A DNA stretch of 64,000 bases. It comes from Aselliscus stoliczkanus. Taxonomy: Eukaryota > Chordata > Mammalia > Chiroptera > Hipposideridae. The notes beneath the pieces are model-generated. The model did not search any database and was not told where the DNA came from. It saw only the letters and a list, made by a program, of their open reading frames with translations. Positions within the stretch are counted from its first letter, which is position 1, and each line of letters opens with the position of its first letter. This document shows, in pieces, positions 63,421-64,000 of the stretch. The position numbers were made by a program, and so were the translations under genes. The stretch is from positions 73,021,478 through 73,085,477 of the forward strand of contig CM066738.1 of NCBI GenBank assembly GCA_033961575.1, written 5' to 3'.

Positions 63421-64000
63421 AATTCTTCCAAACATTGAAGGAACAAATGATACCAACTCCCTGTAATCTGTTTCAGAAAATAGAAGCAGGGGGAACATTT
63501 CCCAACTCATTCTATGAGGCCAGCATTACCCTAATACCAAAACCAGACAAAGACATTAAAACTACAGGCCCATATGTATCATGAACGTAGGGGCAAAAGT
63601 CTTCAAAAGATATAACAAATTTTATCCAACAATGTAAAAATTCTCACCAAACTGGAATAGAGGGGAATTTCCCCAACTTCATGAATAACATCTACAAAAA
63701 ACTCTACAGTTAACATCATACTAATGGTAAGAAACTAGAAGGTTTTCCCCTAAAATCAAGAGCAAGGCAAGAATGTCCCTCCTCAACATTCCTATTCAAC
63801 ATCATACTAAAAGTCCTAATATGATAAGACAAGAAAAACAAATAAAAAGATACAGATTGGAAAGGAAGAAATAAAACTGTTTTGCATACAGTTAACATCA
63901 CTGTCTACATAGAAAATCCCTCAAAATCAACAACAACAAAAACCCTCCTGGTACTAACTGATGATTATAGCAAGTTTATAGGCTACAAGGTTAAATTTGT
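63421..64000 (+). mobile_element. L1 ORF2 reverse-transcriptase fragment, truncated by the window end
   Basis: Plus-strand translation in shifting frames gives L1 ORF2 text: FPNSFYEASITLIPKPDKD near 63490-63560, then [21 protein letters not shown] and FNIILKVL near 63710-63820, and YIENPS near 63905. Stops and deletions break the frame, and the part between the first and second blocks is largely lost, as is the expected catalytic FADD motif. Old, inactive, and continuing beyond the window. Confidence 0.82.

Overview
This window reads as mammalian intronic DNA, most likely from a bat (Chiroptera). It is AT-rich, carries microsatellites, and the ordinary open reading frames are short and unconvincing. 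The bat assignment rests on four things: tRNA-derived SINEs whose 3' part matches the VES-type bat SINE tail, a 69-bp TTAA-flanked piggyBac MITE with a piggyBat-like end, mariner MITEs, and a HAL1-type half-L1 that is still bounded by a perfect target-site duplication. Older mammal-wide repeats (MIR, L2-like, MER20, Tigger, old L1M) lie underneath. The bat family could not be decided from the sequence.

The only host coding sequence I can support is one 132-nt internal exon on the minus strand (27518-27649). It encodes a complete C2H2 zinc finger and the first cysteine pair of the next, between good splice sites and with phase 1 at both ends. The peptide is that of the ZNF521/ZNF423 family, and ZNF521 is the better match from memory. 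The gene runs right to left. Bases 27650-64000 are then the upstream intron (at least 36 kb) and 1-27517 the downstream intron (at least 27 kb).

Layout: 1-17900 is mostly unique intronic sequence with few repeats (MER20, one mariner MITE, simple repeats). Bases 18200-23400 are rich in DNA transposons: a Tigger-type element, a hAT element, a piggyBac MITE, and a Tigger carrying both a (GA)n expansion and a nested head-to-head mariner, then a SINE. Bases 23400-49900 are mostly unique, with the exon, scattered MIR/L2 relics and one short SINE. Bases 49900-55640 are old L1M/HAL1 sequence, invaded by two long SINEs in opposite orientation. Bases 56552-59344 hold the complete HAL1-type insertion with its duplications. 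Bases 59345-64000 contain a SINE, a 68-bp perfect AT-rich palindrome, a C-rich tract, and an L1 ORF2 fragment running off the end.

I found no rRNA, functional tRNA, CRISPR array, endogenous retrovirus or second host exon. Long repeat-free blocks in both introns look like candidate conserved enhancers of a developmental transcription factor, but conservation cannot be measured from one sequence. The most unusual items are the HAL1 copy (5' monomer-like repeats, duplicated 3' end, ORF1 broken by a single stop), the nested mariner pair, and the inverted SINE pair.
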